From Limanda limanda (lineage: Eukaryota > Chordata > Actinopteri > Pleuronectiformes > Pleuronectidae), in the NCBI RefSeq assembly GCF_963576545.1, contig NC_083645.1, forward strand, positions 6,291,930 through 6,355,929: a stretch of DNA of 64,000 nt, given 5' to 3'. The notes below the pieces were generated by a model, which did not search any database, was not told the origin of the DNA, and saw only the letters and a program-made list of their open reading frames with translations. Each line of letters opens with the position of its first letter. Positions within the stretch are counted from its first letter, which is position 1. The translations under genes were made by a program, and so were the position numbers. Positions 42,901-55,340 of this stretch are shown piece by piece.

Positions 42901-45424
42901 AGCATTGTATCTCCCACACACTATGCTAATCCTGAATGTAAGTAGTAATCCTGAATGGTAATCTAACTTGTGCATTCACGAAATTAGCATGATATGTTCC
43001 TTGGCCTTCATACTTTAGGTATAGTCAAATTGATATGCTGTCTTCACACCAAACACAAAGAAACATTTTTGCACAATGAGATTAAATACAGTCAGTGCAA
43101 GACAGAATTTGACATGAAAATCAAGTCATATCGCCCCAACTTGTTTGAGTTCAAATATAACGACTCCAGCAAAGTACATTTGTGTCACGCAATGTCGCAA
43201 CAGCCAATCAGCTTTGAGATTGACAGTCGCCCGAGACCTGAGACGTAAACATGAGCAAGTGAACTGGCCACCAGTCAGTGTTGGGTAGTGCTAGACTCAC
43301 TTGTACTTGAAGGTGCTACTTGCAATGTGTTCTGTTTGTTGTTGCCTTCAGCGTCGCTTCTGAGCTCATCACATTCAGGTTTCCCATCACTGAACATCCT
43401 GTGCTAAATGTAAAACCCTGTTTTAAAACCCTGTTTTACATTAATATCTGTATAAGTCTGGGATATTTCTAGTCATACATTCAGTTTGTGTTTCATAAAA
43501 ATGCCCTATTACTACTGTTATTTATTAGATCTCATTAAGTTTTTTTAAGTTTTTTTTGGGGGGTGTTTTGTTTGTGCGGGCCGGTGAGCTACCAGGGATG
43601 TTCGGTGAAGCAGTGGACCTGAGGATCCACAAAGGATTATTTCCAATAAACTGGATTATTGCCTGGGGGAAACTTTCAGGGATTATTACCGTGAGGACCG
43701 GACTCTTTCCTGGGCGGGCAGAGGTGGTGAGAACAGCGTGGACTTTTTTGTATATTATTGTTTTCGGCAATCTCACCTGCCTAAAATTTGCGTTGGGACA
43801 TTTTGGGGGATTCAGGACTGTAAGGGACAATCTATTTCGTTTGATAAACTGAGGAACTGTATGAACCTGGTGTTTGTGGGAAATATTCATGTATGTGATT
43901 TGTTTGAAGTTGAGTGGTTGTGTTCACTTTCCCGTCTTCTGGGTTACTTTGGTTATTATATATATGCTTTCATATGTTGTGCGGGCAGAACAAGGTTATT
44001 GAATCAAGGTTAAGTGTAAAAATAACAAAAAACTTGATTGGAATTTTGATAGTTTTAATCCTGAGCGATGCTGATGTCTTTTGGGTGTGGTTTAATGATG
44101 ACTTATAGGAGTGATATACATCTCCTCATGCAACTCTCAGCACAACAGTTGGGTGAAACACTGGCTTCAATACAAATTATGTACTTAAAACATTTCTCCT
44201 GAAAAGAACCCTAAAAATGGAATCATTTCCTTCCGTTAGGTTTTACTTTCTACATTCCCCTCCATTTGGAACTGCTCAGCTAGACTTGTTCCTCGTAAAT
44301 GATGTGTTTCCACCATGTGCATCTACCAGTTGACACTCTGCCTACTGGCTGTTATCCACACTTCTGAGCGCTCCCTTGGACATTTTAACCAACAGCTGCT
44401 GATGAGACGAGGATTCCTTTCCCCAGATCTCTATAATTGGAGCCTTGAGAAGGAAAAAAAACATACTGGAGCACATCACGGCTGCAGGACACAAAGAATC
44501 CACGCTGCTCTTCTTAGAGTACGCTCTCCATTATTCACGCCATAAACAACCAAATGAATAAATTACAACTGCTGACCAGGGCTAACAATAGCCCCACTTC
44601 AATAGTTTATTTCTAGGAAAATTGGTTCCCTCTTAACTCAGGTGCTGCTGTGGGGCTGCAGTGTATGTGCTGATTCAGGTGGACTGTGGAACACAAAACG
44701 GCAGCAGAACAAAAGGGTGTTAGGGGGTCGGTGGGGGGTTGTTTTAATATCAAAAACAAGTGGTGCTCAATTGCGCTTGCTGAATCACAATTTGGCCATC
44801 TCATGCTGGAGCAATGTTTTTTCCCGCGAGCCATTTTGCTCTCTTTGGGAGTTTACTTCAATCCTTTTGCTGCTGTGTACAACCCCCCTCGGGCAAAAGT
44901 AAATGGCATGCCATGCCTGCTATCAAGTCACATAATAAAAATGAAAACCAAACATCCCAACCCTGCATCCAGGGCAACTGGAGGAATGAATTCTACCCCC
45001 AACACAGGGACGAACACAAAACACAGAGGAGTCACTTTTACCCAAACACTAATGGTTCATTCCCTTCATTCTTCAAGAGCTTTTTGTGGCTTAATACTGA
45101 AGAGCCAGATGATTACAACATAGACCCAGACTCTATCATCACTATAGTATATGAGTTGCTCAGGTATCTGCCGACAATTGTCAGCCAGCCTATACACATT
45201 AGGCCTGATTTCTATGAGAAGCCACATCTCTGCTCAACTGTCGGGTCAGTTGGAAATGTTTCTGGTATAAACCTTCATCAACAACTTTAAGTGGTATGAG
45301 AACATATCTGCATCTACCTTCTGAGACTCAGCACATCCACCTAATACATAACCTGTTACAGTACAGCAGTTGTTAAGTGAAAGGAAGATGCAGGGATGTG
45401 TCCATATGGCTCCTAAAGATGACT
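39921..45424. other. No gene recognised
   Basis: The stretch contains short GT tracts at 41786-41828 and a run of ~18 G at 41988-42005. A T/C-rich stretch lies at 42070-42200. At 43525-43890 long frames overlap on both strands (98 codons +, 121 codons -) without a recognised domain. The frame 44814-45290 (+, 158 codons) is also anonymous. Confidence 0.45.
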
Positions 45425-46050
45425 ACAGTAGAGTAATATCTCAACAACCACTGGATGGATTGCTCTAAAGTTTCACACATACTGTATATCCTCATAGGTA
45501 CCAAAGGTGTACAGACATTTGTGTTTCCCTCAGGATGAATCATCATCCTTACCACACTTCAACTCTCCAAAACTTGGTCAACCATTTTTGTCAAAACTGA
45601 AATATCTCAACAAATACTTGATGTACTGAAATTAAATGTGGTACAGACATTCACAGTCCCCATAGGATGGAGCCTGTTGACTTTGGTTATCTCTTGTCTT
45701 TTCATTTGTCAGTGCCATAAGTTTGAGCTTCATTATTTCACTTGAAATACCTCAACTACTTTTTACAATTTATCCAGTTTCATCAACAGGTCATAATATC
45801 ACTTTGTTCAATATGTTTACCACAAAATATACCTGGTAGCATTCCGTTCAATTTTAGATCCACTTAAAATGAAGAGCATGATAACTACTATTACTAAATA
45901 AATTATGTTATATTCTAAACATTAGCATGTTAGTATTTTCACTTAATCTTTCATATGATGCTGACAGCAGCATTTTTGCCCAACTGCTGTTATTCTGACA
46001 GAGCTGCTAACATGGCTTTACATTCATAGTCCGTTATAGCTACTCCAAGT
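45425..46050. repeat. Diverged teleost dispersed repeat
   Basis: Marker words in order: AATATCTCAACAACCACTGG near the left, ACAGACATTTGTGTTTCCCT and CAGGATGAATCATCATCC, AACATTAGCATGTTAGTAT in the middle, and GACAGAGCTGCTAACATGGC near the right. Together they match an abundant fish dispersed repeat that I know by its AGCATGTTAGCATG words; I cannot state its class. It is old, with many indels. Confidence 0.6.
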
Positions 46051-46889
46051 AGACTACATAACACAGAATGATAGTATGTTTTATATTTAGGACATAATTA
46101 AACTCTAAATGATTTTATTGCCAGTCGATCTATTTTAACTTGATACAATGTGAACCACTTTTTATTCAGCCCTTCTCTTTTAGAGCCAGATTTAAAAAAA
46201 AATAATTTTCTGTACAAACACAAAGGGACTTTACTTTGGTTTATACTTAGCAGCTAATTATGTGTTTCCTCCTATTAACACTTTTAATTTCTATTAGTAG
46301 AAACTTTTTCCAAAGTATTTTCATCACACAGGGACCAACTTAACTCGTGCCGTACAATGAGCAGCAGATTGGAAATTAGCCTAAACCAATTTGCTTCTTT
46401 TGAAAAATAAATTTTCAGCGAATATTGATTAAAACAATGGAAAACAGTCATGGCTGTGTAAGCCCTTCTTGTTAGTAGATAGTTAGCAAGCAGCACATGC
46501 AGCTTCATGTAGTTGATTATGAAGCAGCACATTGTCTTGTTTCTGTTACTGTATGCAGACTGTTCTCTTTACCTATAGTATTAATTCAGGTTGAAGTAAA
46601 TGTATGTTCTCTAGGTATATATTACAGTTGTTTATTCTCTGACCAGCCCACTGTCAATTGCTACAGTTGGTTACTTTTGTTGTTTGTCCCCTTGATGCGC
46701 TTGAGAAGATTTTGTCTTCAGTATAAATAATGAAAACAGTGGTTTGTTTTGTTGAAACAACTCTGACCACTTATTGTCGCTCTGTGCAGTTTCCAACAAC
46801 ACAAAGTGACAGTTACACCACAATGTCCATCCCAGTGTTAATAGACCAGTCTCCTCTCGTTCCAGGGACAAGGTCCAGCATATTTTCCA

Positions 46890-47036
46890 CACTGGTGAGT
46901 GACTCATTGGCCGCCTGCTGCCCTCCATCGAGGAGCTGCATGACAACAGGGGGAGGGAAAGGCCAGGGAGGATTGCCAGTGACCCTAAACATCTAGTTAA
47001 CCATCTGTTCCGACGCGTTCCACTTCGAGATCGTCC
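46890..47036 (+). pseudogene. LINE ORF2 C-terminal scrap
   Basis: One + strand frame reads LLPSIEELHDNRGRERPGRI, then ASDPKHLVNHLF, then RRVPLRDRP and a stop. The order LPSI-L, DP-HP-NHLF, LPSGRR fits the C-terminal tail of several fish non-LTR retrotransposon polyproteins. Only ~48 residues are preserved, and nothing upstream is recognised as reverse transcriptase. Confidence 0.45.
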
Positions 47037-48089
47037 ATGAAACCCAAAAAATCACCCTGTCCACACCAGCGGGCTCCAGTCATCGTTCAAGATGACCGTC
47101 TTCCACAAGACCCCCCCGACGCAGCTTGTCCATGTGTGTTAATATGAGATGCGTTCACTTTTGCATGATTTCACAGTGCTCGCTGTGCTCAGAAGTCGCT
47201 AACACATTTCAGCTTCAGACATGTACAGTACAGTCGCCAATGTGCAGAATTCCATTCATACATCTCACTCTTCACTGTGACTTTTTTTTATGGTATGCTG
47301 GACCAGTGCACTAATGAATACTCATTATAAATCCTCCTGGAGCTACAGCTGAGCCATTTGCAGGACTGCTCAAATGCACATATTTAATGAGGTCCTTACG
47401 TAGAGTTCTATTTGCAGTCTCATGTTTTTTGAATGTCTTCCTTTTTTTTCGAGACACACAATCTTACCTTTACACCAGGTGCCGTTGACTTTTTACGATC
47501 TGTGTGGGTGTGTGTGTGTGTGTGGGGGGGCTCTCTGCATTAAGGGTGATGAGGCAAATCCTTTTTGACGAGTTGTCTATAAAAATGCGTTCACTGACGT
47601 CATCAGCAGTACTCACGACAGCTGCAGTTACAGAGTTCTCACTGACATTTAGGCTAACAACACTGTGTAAATGATACCGTTTCAAAATCGACTTTGAATG
47701 CAGACACTTGGATGACACCACAGGAGCAGCATGGAGGGAATTCTTTTTTTTTTTTTGTTCTTTTTTTTTACGTTTGAAGAAGTGGTCGCCATATTTTACA
47801 GTGAAGCCTCCGTTTGCTCTCGAATCAGCCGTGGTTCCTTGTGACATGGATGATGACGTTTCTAACACATGCAAAAAAAAGAATACAAATATGCAGGATG
47901 AAAAAGTCGAGGACACAGGTGAAGATGACAAGGGCTAACGCCGGGGTCGATGTGCTGTAAACTGAAACATGTGATCCCGGCAGCAGAATTAACACATTCC
48001 CCTCACCTGAATCCTCTCTGGAGGATTTGTTACTGTTGAGAAAGCTTGTGAGAATCTCCCGCTGCACTGTTCATGTGTGAAAGCAAACC

Positions 48090-48540
48090 TCTGGTCCGGA
48101 CCCAATTCCCAGTTCCTCCAGAGGTCATGTCTGAAACGGCTATGGAACATTATCCAGCCAGAGGCAGCCATGAGTAAACTGTGGTGAAAGGGGACGAACA
48201 TGGTCAGCAACAGTGCTCAGATAGACTGTGAAATTCAAACCATGATTGATTGGAATTGAAGGTCCACTGTGTGTAAGGAAAACATCTCCCACACCATTAC
48301 ACCCCCACACAAGGCGGGCTGTGTCCATGGATTCACGCTGTTGACTCCAGATTCGGACTCAGCCTCAGGAGAAATCCAGTTCCATCAGACCTGGCAAGGT
48401 TTTTTTCAAATGTCCACTTTTGGTGAAGCTGTGTCACTGCAGCCTCAGGTTGGTGTTCTTGGCTGAAAGGAGTGGAACCTGTCGTTTGCTCTGCTGTTCT
48501 CTCAGCTCCTAGCAGTCTGGCAACTCTTCTCTCTCATCGA
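48090..48540 (-). pseudogene. Tc1/mariner transposase relic
   Basis: On the - strand several blocks match the Tc1 transposase family in order: ARSDGTGFLLR (around the first catalytic Asp, ~48360-48400), then WGCNGVGDVFLTHSGP and LNFTVYLSTVADHV (48160-48305), then a degraded WLDN (~48145), where the family has the second catalytic Asp in a QQDNAPCH-like motif. The rest of the catalytic domain to about 47990 is hardly recognisable. Frameshifts separate the blocks and stops occur between them. Neither terminal inverted repeat was found. It is an old dead copy. Confidence 0.8.
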
Positions 48541-49116
48541 CACAACATGTCTGTCCATACAGAACATGATGTGTTCATTATGGAATTAATTTCATTTGAC
48601 ATATTCCTATATGTATACATGACATTCCGAGGATTAAAAATATCTGTGTGTTTTATTCATTGTAATCAATAACGATCATCAGTGATTTACACAACGTCTC
48701 AGTGGCCTCATGTTCTGACGCTGTCCTATTCCAGCCTCGTCTCCTCCTTTCTGCTTTCCCTCCATCCGTCCTTCCTCTCACCCTCTAATCCTGGCACGGC
48801 TTCATCCCTCCTCACTTACGTCCCCTGATAATTTCTTTCCCCTGCCAAAAGGGGGCGACAAAGCGGCACTTTTCACCGTCCTGCCATCCTGAAACACCAA
48901 AAATCCAACAGCAACCCTTTTTTTTCTTGTGTTATAGAAACTCTCACCGTTACCAATCCAATGTCTTCTTTAACCCCACTGCTCTTTGTTGACCTCTGAC
49001 CAGTTGTATTGCAATGTGCTGCTGCCAATACAAATCTGTGATGATAAAGTCGAGATACAAAATGAACATCACTAAAATATATTTAACGGCTTTCTCGTAT
49101 CAATAGAAAACTTCAT

Positions 49117-49245
<129 letters not shown>

Positions 49246-49379
49246 TGCTGAAGGAACAGCTCCCTTCACACAGGGAGCTGTCTCTTTTGTTCATCTCTTC
49301 TTTATCTGGGGGCAGAAAAACTATCTGGCACCTGAAAATGAACGAAATGGTCTCGATATCAACACGAGAAGAAGAAGAA

Positions 49380-49393
49380 TCTCTCTCTCTCTC

Positions 49394-49470
<77 letters not shown>
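49380..49470. repeat. (CT)n microsatellite
   Basis: About 43 CT units with two CC interruptions, lying 135 bp after the GT tract. Confidence 0.96.
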
Positions 49471-49471
<1 letters not shown>

Positions 49472-49699
49472 TCTCCCTACTGCTGCTCTGTGCGCTCTCG
49501 TGGACTCCAGGCACTTTGGATAAAAAGCCTCCGCAAGAAATGGCAGATTCCATGTGTCTTATCAATGCCTCTGTGGGCAGTTGGTGAAGCATCTGAGGGG
49601 GGGAGGAGAATAATGAGCGGAACTACTTTATTTCTGCAAGGAGGAACCAAGAAGATCTGATCTGATCTGATCTCCTCTCTTCTCCTCCACCATCGAGCC

Positions 49700-51560
49700 A
49701 AAAGTGGGATTTGTCTTAAACTCAACTGCGGACTCACTCCTCTCTCTCCTCCTCATATCATTGTCTTTCTCCCTCCATCCCTCCCTCATTTCTCAGATTT
49801 GCAGCGGAGTGCGAGGAGATCCCTTTCTCACCCTTCTCCTCCTCCTCCCCTTCGCTTTGGAGGAGAATCCAAAAAGAAGCGGCTCGGGGCTCTCTGCGCG
49901 TCTTCTCTTCTCTTCTCTTCGTCCGCACCAGCGCAGCGTGGAGGATTTCCATAAAGTCGTTTTCAAGTGGACTTTTTTTTGTGTGATTTCTGGCAGTGAA
50001 GTGCAGCCTGGGATCGCATCCAGGGAAGGGAATCGGGTTCAAGTCCTCTGACCCGCAGAGGGACGTGTTTGTGGGAGGAGGGAAAAGTAAAGAAGAGGAG
50101 GAAAAACGAGGAGAGGAGCGGAAACAGCTCTTATTTCCCAATAACAAACCTTTCGGATGGATGCGGACTGAAGAGCAGACAAGAGGAGAGATCTGTTCCC
50201 ATCCTTTCAATTTATCTCATCGACTCTTGCCTGGATATGGACTGATTGCTTTTATTGATCTGCCTATTGGTTGGTTGATTGACTGTCGGACACTATCACC
50301 GCATCGCAAACTTGGACTTGTGTGTGGGATTGAAGCAGGGGGACAGTGAACTGCAGCTGCTCTCTTATTGGCACCAGTGTTTCTTCTCCAGCAGCACATC
50401 TGGACTGCTTAATTGATTAATCGATACATCGACGACGCCGACCTGTGAAGTGGAAACCTGGTGATTGATTTGTCATCAGGCTGATTTCCCTGTCCATTTA
50501 CCCTTCATACAAACCTTTGGAACGAAGCATAACAAAGTAACTCGTAAATAATCCTCATTATCAAGTACAGCAGCAGTTCCACTTCTACATTGAAGCCCCT
50601 GTAGGGACATCACAGGCATCTGCAAAGGGCAGAAAGTACCGAGTATTTAATCATAATTGAAACAAGATCTCAATTGCAATCATATTAAAAAAAAATGCAA
50701 TAGGAATTATCACAGTGCCAGTGCTGCGCCGGATTCTAGTTTGGAGATTGGAAGTTATTTTTGGCTGCGCAAAGTGGAGCGACTCTTTCACACCAGTGCC
50801 CGGACGCAGCCTGACACCGACTGAGCGCAGAGGTCTGTGCCTACTTGTCTCTGTCTCCACATCCCGTCCTGAAAGAAACGAGTGGGATAGACAGAGGGCG
50901 GGGGAGAGCGAGTGGAAGAAAGAGAGAGAGAGAGAGAGAGGGAGAGGAGGAGAGGATGCGTAACTGCGGAGGACTGGAGTAGACTTTAGTCGTGTGAACA
51001 TCTTGGAGAAGGAGGGAGGGAGAAGAGGAAAGAGGTTCTCCTCTGTGTTGCAGCCACTGAGAGGCTGCCCCATCTGAGGTGAGAGGAGAGAAAACGACCT
51101 CCTCCATCAGTTTTGTTTTCATCCGTCCATCCATCGCCCCCTCGGTTTTTGGAGAGGAGACATTGGACAGCGCCGGTCAGGTTCGTGGCGGAGGAGGGAG
51201 CCCGAGGTGGGATTATTTCATCTATACAAACACACAACAGAAAACATTTGCCTCTGGTCAAGATCGGGTCATCAGCACCGGATTCAGGATTAGTTTCTCC
51301 AGTCGATCAGGTGAGAGGATGCCACGCTCCGATTTTACGCTTGTGTGCGCACTATGGATGAGTTTACTTCATTAACTGTTCATGGTATGTGGGTTGTGAC
51401 AGAGAAAGAGAGAGAGAGAGACAGAGAAGTGTGTGTGTGTGTGTGTGTGTGTGCGTGTGTGTGTGACCGCGCGCGCCTGGTCCGTGGGTGTATGTGAGAA
51501 GTGAGAGACCGAAGGGAGAGCGTTTTTACGCACGCGTGTGAGGAAGAGAGACCGTGTGCG
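49700..51560 (+). promoter_or_regulatory. Possible promoter / 5' untranslated exon of a host gene
   Basis: The base composition changes here: CpG-containing words such as CTGCGCGTCTTC, GCGCAGCGTGG, GTGCTGCGCCGG and GCGCGCGCC cluster between about 49860 and 51560, unlike the neighbouring AT-rich DNA. A strong acceptor-like site (pyrimidine run ending TTTCTCAG at 49797) and a donor-like CAG/GTGAGAG at 51308 could bound a long exon. Alternatively, transcription starts inside the block. No initiator reading frame of recognisable protein is present, so an exon would be non-coding or nearly so. This is inference from composition only. Confidence 0.35.
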
Positions 51561-51702
51561 TGTGCGTGTGTGTGCGTGTGTGTGTCAGCAATATTCTGAG
51601 CTCACACTTGTAGAAATGCAAAAATCACTTTTGATTGCACTCTTTTGGTTCTGACTCACTTTTAGACCGTTAGGCGTCATGCTCATTATTCATTCATCAA
51701 AC

Positions 51703-51756
<54 letters not shown>

Positions 51757-53361
51757 AAGTGCAATGACAGCTGGACATCATGGGTGACAGACATCCCCTC
51801 CAGGGGAGAGCAGGAGCGTTCAGCCGGAGATGTAGTGCAGGATAAACACACCTAGAGTCAACTCAGCAAAACAATGCCGAAAGTGTGTATTTTCCAAGAA
51901 TTTACTTTCTGTGTATTTGCTTTCTCCTTTTTTTCTGGATGATTATAACACACCTGCACATAAACATCATGGACATATCCCCCTCCTACACAGAGGAATA
52001 CTCTGCTGAGTCAATGTTGTTGTGTTTGAATTGAATTGTTTAACATCACCTAGATCCACACACTTACTAACTAACTAACTAATTTCAGTCTAAGTTCATA
52101 TTTTGGTCTCTATGTGCTGATTTGGTTGTTTCTTCTCTTCGCTTTTCTCCATCTATTTGCGGTTTGAACTTCCTTGTGATTTGAGTTTTCTGTATGCGAT
52201 ATCATTTTGTTTCGATTGTTTTGTTTTGTCTATGTCGTCTTTTACAGCAATTTGTGGCTATTTGCTGTCCTAGTGTCTCTTTCTAGAAATTTGACACCTC
52301 TTTGTAATCACTTTGCATCTTTTTGTGATTGTTTTGTTTGTCTCCGTGGTGCTTTTGCGTCTCCTCGTGCTCATTTCACATCTACACAGATTGTGTCTCA
52401 ACCATGACATGTTAGCGGTGCAGCTCCGGTCCATGTGTCTCCTCAGGCCTGATAAACCCTGTCAGTAATCTCTGCATGTCCTCACACAAACTGACCTGCT
52501 CCGTTATGCTCCACATCATACCTCAACCCCACAGTTCAATCATACAGGTGTACACACTGTAAGTGCATGACATATTATGACTGGATAAGAAGAGAAATAG
52601 ATATACGCTTCATGAATTCCCATCGCCCTGCTGCGGTGATGCACCTTTGGGTGAAAGGGTGCCATTTTGGTTCCACTGTATAATTTCCCCATTTGTTCAA
52701 GTCTCCCCAAACACAAGACGCTGTTTGTTTGAGTGCTTTACAGCCCAGCAGGTGCATTCTCTCCCTCCCTCCTCCCTGCATCCCTCGCTCTCTCCGTTTC
52801 TCTCTCTCTGCGAGTGTGTACAGAGAAAGAGGGATTGTGTGTTTGTGTTTGTAATGGTCTGTGTGTGTGTGTGTGTGAGGAGAGAGGAGAGGGGAAGAAG
52901 ACAGTTTGGACGTGTGCCGTCTAATTGCGCGTGTGTGTGTGTGTGCCACAATGCAACAGCAGGGCACTCACACACACCTACACACTCAGGGGAGGGAGGC
53001 ACAGGGTTTAATTATCTTGGCCGTTTAGTAACTGAGACTGCAGGTGTGTGTGTGTGTGTGTGTGTATGCATTCATGTGTGTGATTTATAGTGTGAAGCCA
53101 CTGTGGTATAGATCAGACGAGTAGGTAGGTGGACTGGCAGCAGAATGACTCCGTCACACTGACCAGCGCTGGTCATGTGTTACTGGAGTGGGAGGGGTTG
53201 GGGGGGGGGGGGTGAGAGAGGATGAGACTGAGAAAGAGAGAGAGAGGGTTGGATGAAGTATTCAGTTCCTGTACTCGGGTAGAAATACCAATACATTCAT
53301 GTAATTCATTCAGTGTTTCAAGTTAAGGTCCAGTCGACTACAAGCACCAAATAATATATGT
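51561..53361. other. No gene recognised; several GT tracts
   Basis: The region downstream of the CpG-richer block would be intron if that block is a 5' exon. It contains (TG)n at 51706-51753, CTAA tandem units at 52067-52083, GT/GA-rich sequence at 52795-52890, short TG tracts at 52930 and 53043, and a run of ~12 G near 53201. Confidence 0.45.
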
Positions 53362-53412
53362 CTATATTTATATAGCACTTTTAAGAACACAATTGCAAAG
53401 TGCTTCACAACT
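53362..53412 (-). mobile_element. LINE/SINE 3' tail, antisense
   Basis: The + strand reads TATATTTATATAGCACTTTT, then AAGAACACAATTGCAAAGTGC. Inverted, this is a GCACTTTGCAATTGTGTTC plus GTGCTATATAAATA tail typical of fish non-LTR retroposons. It is related in style but not identical to the tails at 3176 and 7061. Confidence 0.5.
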
Positions 53413-55239
53413 AAAATATACACAACCAAAATGCATTTAAAAAAACATAAAAACTAAGAACATTCTAGTTGTCAATGAATAAATAAAAGAATGAATCAAT
53501 TAAAATTTAAGCGTTGCCTCCCAATACAATATTAAAACTAGAATAATGTCAACTCAGGGAATAGGATATGATGAAAGTACTTTTTAAGCTTTGATTTAAC
53601 GGACGCAGAGGGGACAATTATATGACCAATATCCATTACAGTGCCCCTGTCCTGTCAATTATTGAAACCATTGAAAGGATATGGGCACTTCATAGGCCAA
53701 TCAGATTCAAGCTGGGGCTAGTTGCTCCATGTACCACCCCTGGATTCACCCCTGTTACCGTGATACTGTTGCATTCAGGTGTAAGCAGCATTTTTACTGG
53801 AGACGATTGAGGTGGAATAAGCATTTTAACATTATATTTGTTGTGTGGTTTTATCCTGTGGTTCAAAAACGAGGCTCCAGTCTTCCTCCAGGGTCAGGAC
53901 AGAAATCTGACGGTGGCTTGTGAGATGATTGAAGGGCCAGGGAAGAAGTAAACACAAAGTTCTGCAACACAAAGCTCTAGTTTGTACTTTTCCCCTGTGA
54001 AATATTGGATAATTTGACCTCTTTGGGCCTTGAGCAGTTACTTAAATCAAACCACCCGAGGAGTCTGGAGGAGAAGCGTCTTGGCGTAGCAGCGAACAAT
54101 TCATAGACATCTGATACGTGACAAGGAGAGCAAGGAGACACTCGTATTTTGTAGGGCAGCGGCTGCCAACAGAACGCTGTATATAAAATCTTCATCTGAA
54201 GTGCAGCTGCTGAATAAATGTTGTGGATTACAAGTCTACAAACGCTCAAGTTCTTGAGCTCGTGTAAAGTTACTTTCTACAAAGAGGAGGCAGAGGGAAG
54301 AGGCGGAGGACAAGATGGAGAAAGAGAAAAGGGAGAGTCTGGAGTAGAGGGATTTACTGCTGTTTTCTCCATTATAACTGCTTCGTTTTAAAACTAATTC
54401 ATATCGTCACCTGGTGCTCTTGTGATTTATTAGATACCCGCCTGACGTATTGAAATGGAGGAAACCAAATTACAAAAGTTGTGAAGGTTTCTTTAAATGT
54501 TTTTAACCCTCCTGATCATTTACACATCTGTACAGAGGCAGCGGAAGTAAAAGTGCAGTTCAGTGAGGTTTATCTTAAAAATGAATGTCTTGTCTTGGCT
54601 GAGGCGAAGTGGATGATGAAGGGAGAGACAAAAATTGAGAGTCCAGAGGAGGCTGAGGAATGAAGGAAGCATGGAACAAGGGATTAATAAGGAGGTAGAG
54701 GAAGAGGAGAGGAGATATAGTGAATTGAGAGGGGAGGATAGATTTAGAGACATGAGGACAGGGGAGGGGAGAGAGAGATCCATAAATTGCAGAAGGGATG
54801 ACGAGGCGCGAAGAAGTGCTGGAAATATACGAGAGGAGGAGGACTGGCCTGAGACGACAGCGGGGGAACGAGTGAGAGAGAGAGAGAGATGCTATTGAAG
54901 AGCAATAACCTCCATTACTGTAGATTTGAAATATTGTAGATTCAGCCTGTGTGCACCAATTATTCTTGCTCTGCTCTAGTTTATGGTCACTGATAGAAAA
55001 TCTCTCCAGGAACGAGCTGAAGAACAGAAGCCAGTTCCAAGAAGGCGTTATTCACAGCAGTGAGGAAACGTTGCTGTTTACCTTTCCATGGCGATAGTCC
55101 CATTCAACCAAACATGCTATAGCCAATCTACAGGCTTGTCAAAGACATGTGTCAGCAGTTTTAGACTCTTAAGAGCCACCGTTGTGCAACTGTTGGGTTG
55201 TTTGGGTTGTTTTATTATGTCTGAAGTCTAGGACACCAT
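53413..55239. other. No gene recognised
   Basis: Plain sequence, purine-rich at 54290-54350 and 54600-54895. Frames across the purine-rich part (54635-54898 on + and its mirror on -) are low-complexity. Confidence 0.45.
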
Positions 55240-55340
55240 CGACTTCAGTTGTATCGGATTCCAAAAGTGTTTTGTGGACTCAAACAATTCACCCACACCT
55301 CCATCGGCGTAGTGGCGAGTATATAATGAGTAGATTTTCT
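55240..55340 (-). repeat. Teleost dispersed repeat (GGGATAGTTCACCC family), inverted
   Basis: The + strand words GTTTTGTGGACTCAAACA, TTCACCCACACCTCCATCGG and CGTAGTGGCGAGTATATAAT are the reverse complement of the family seen at 7150-7230 (CCGATGGAGG, CACTATG, ATTATCTACTC). Confidence 0.6.

Noticed and set aside
44814..45290. 158-codon + frame as a possible exon
   Set aside because: No domain, no clear splice sites, and overlapping frames of similar length in other phases.
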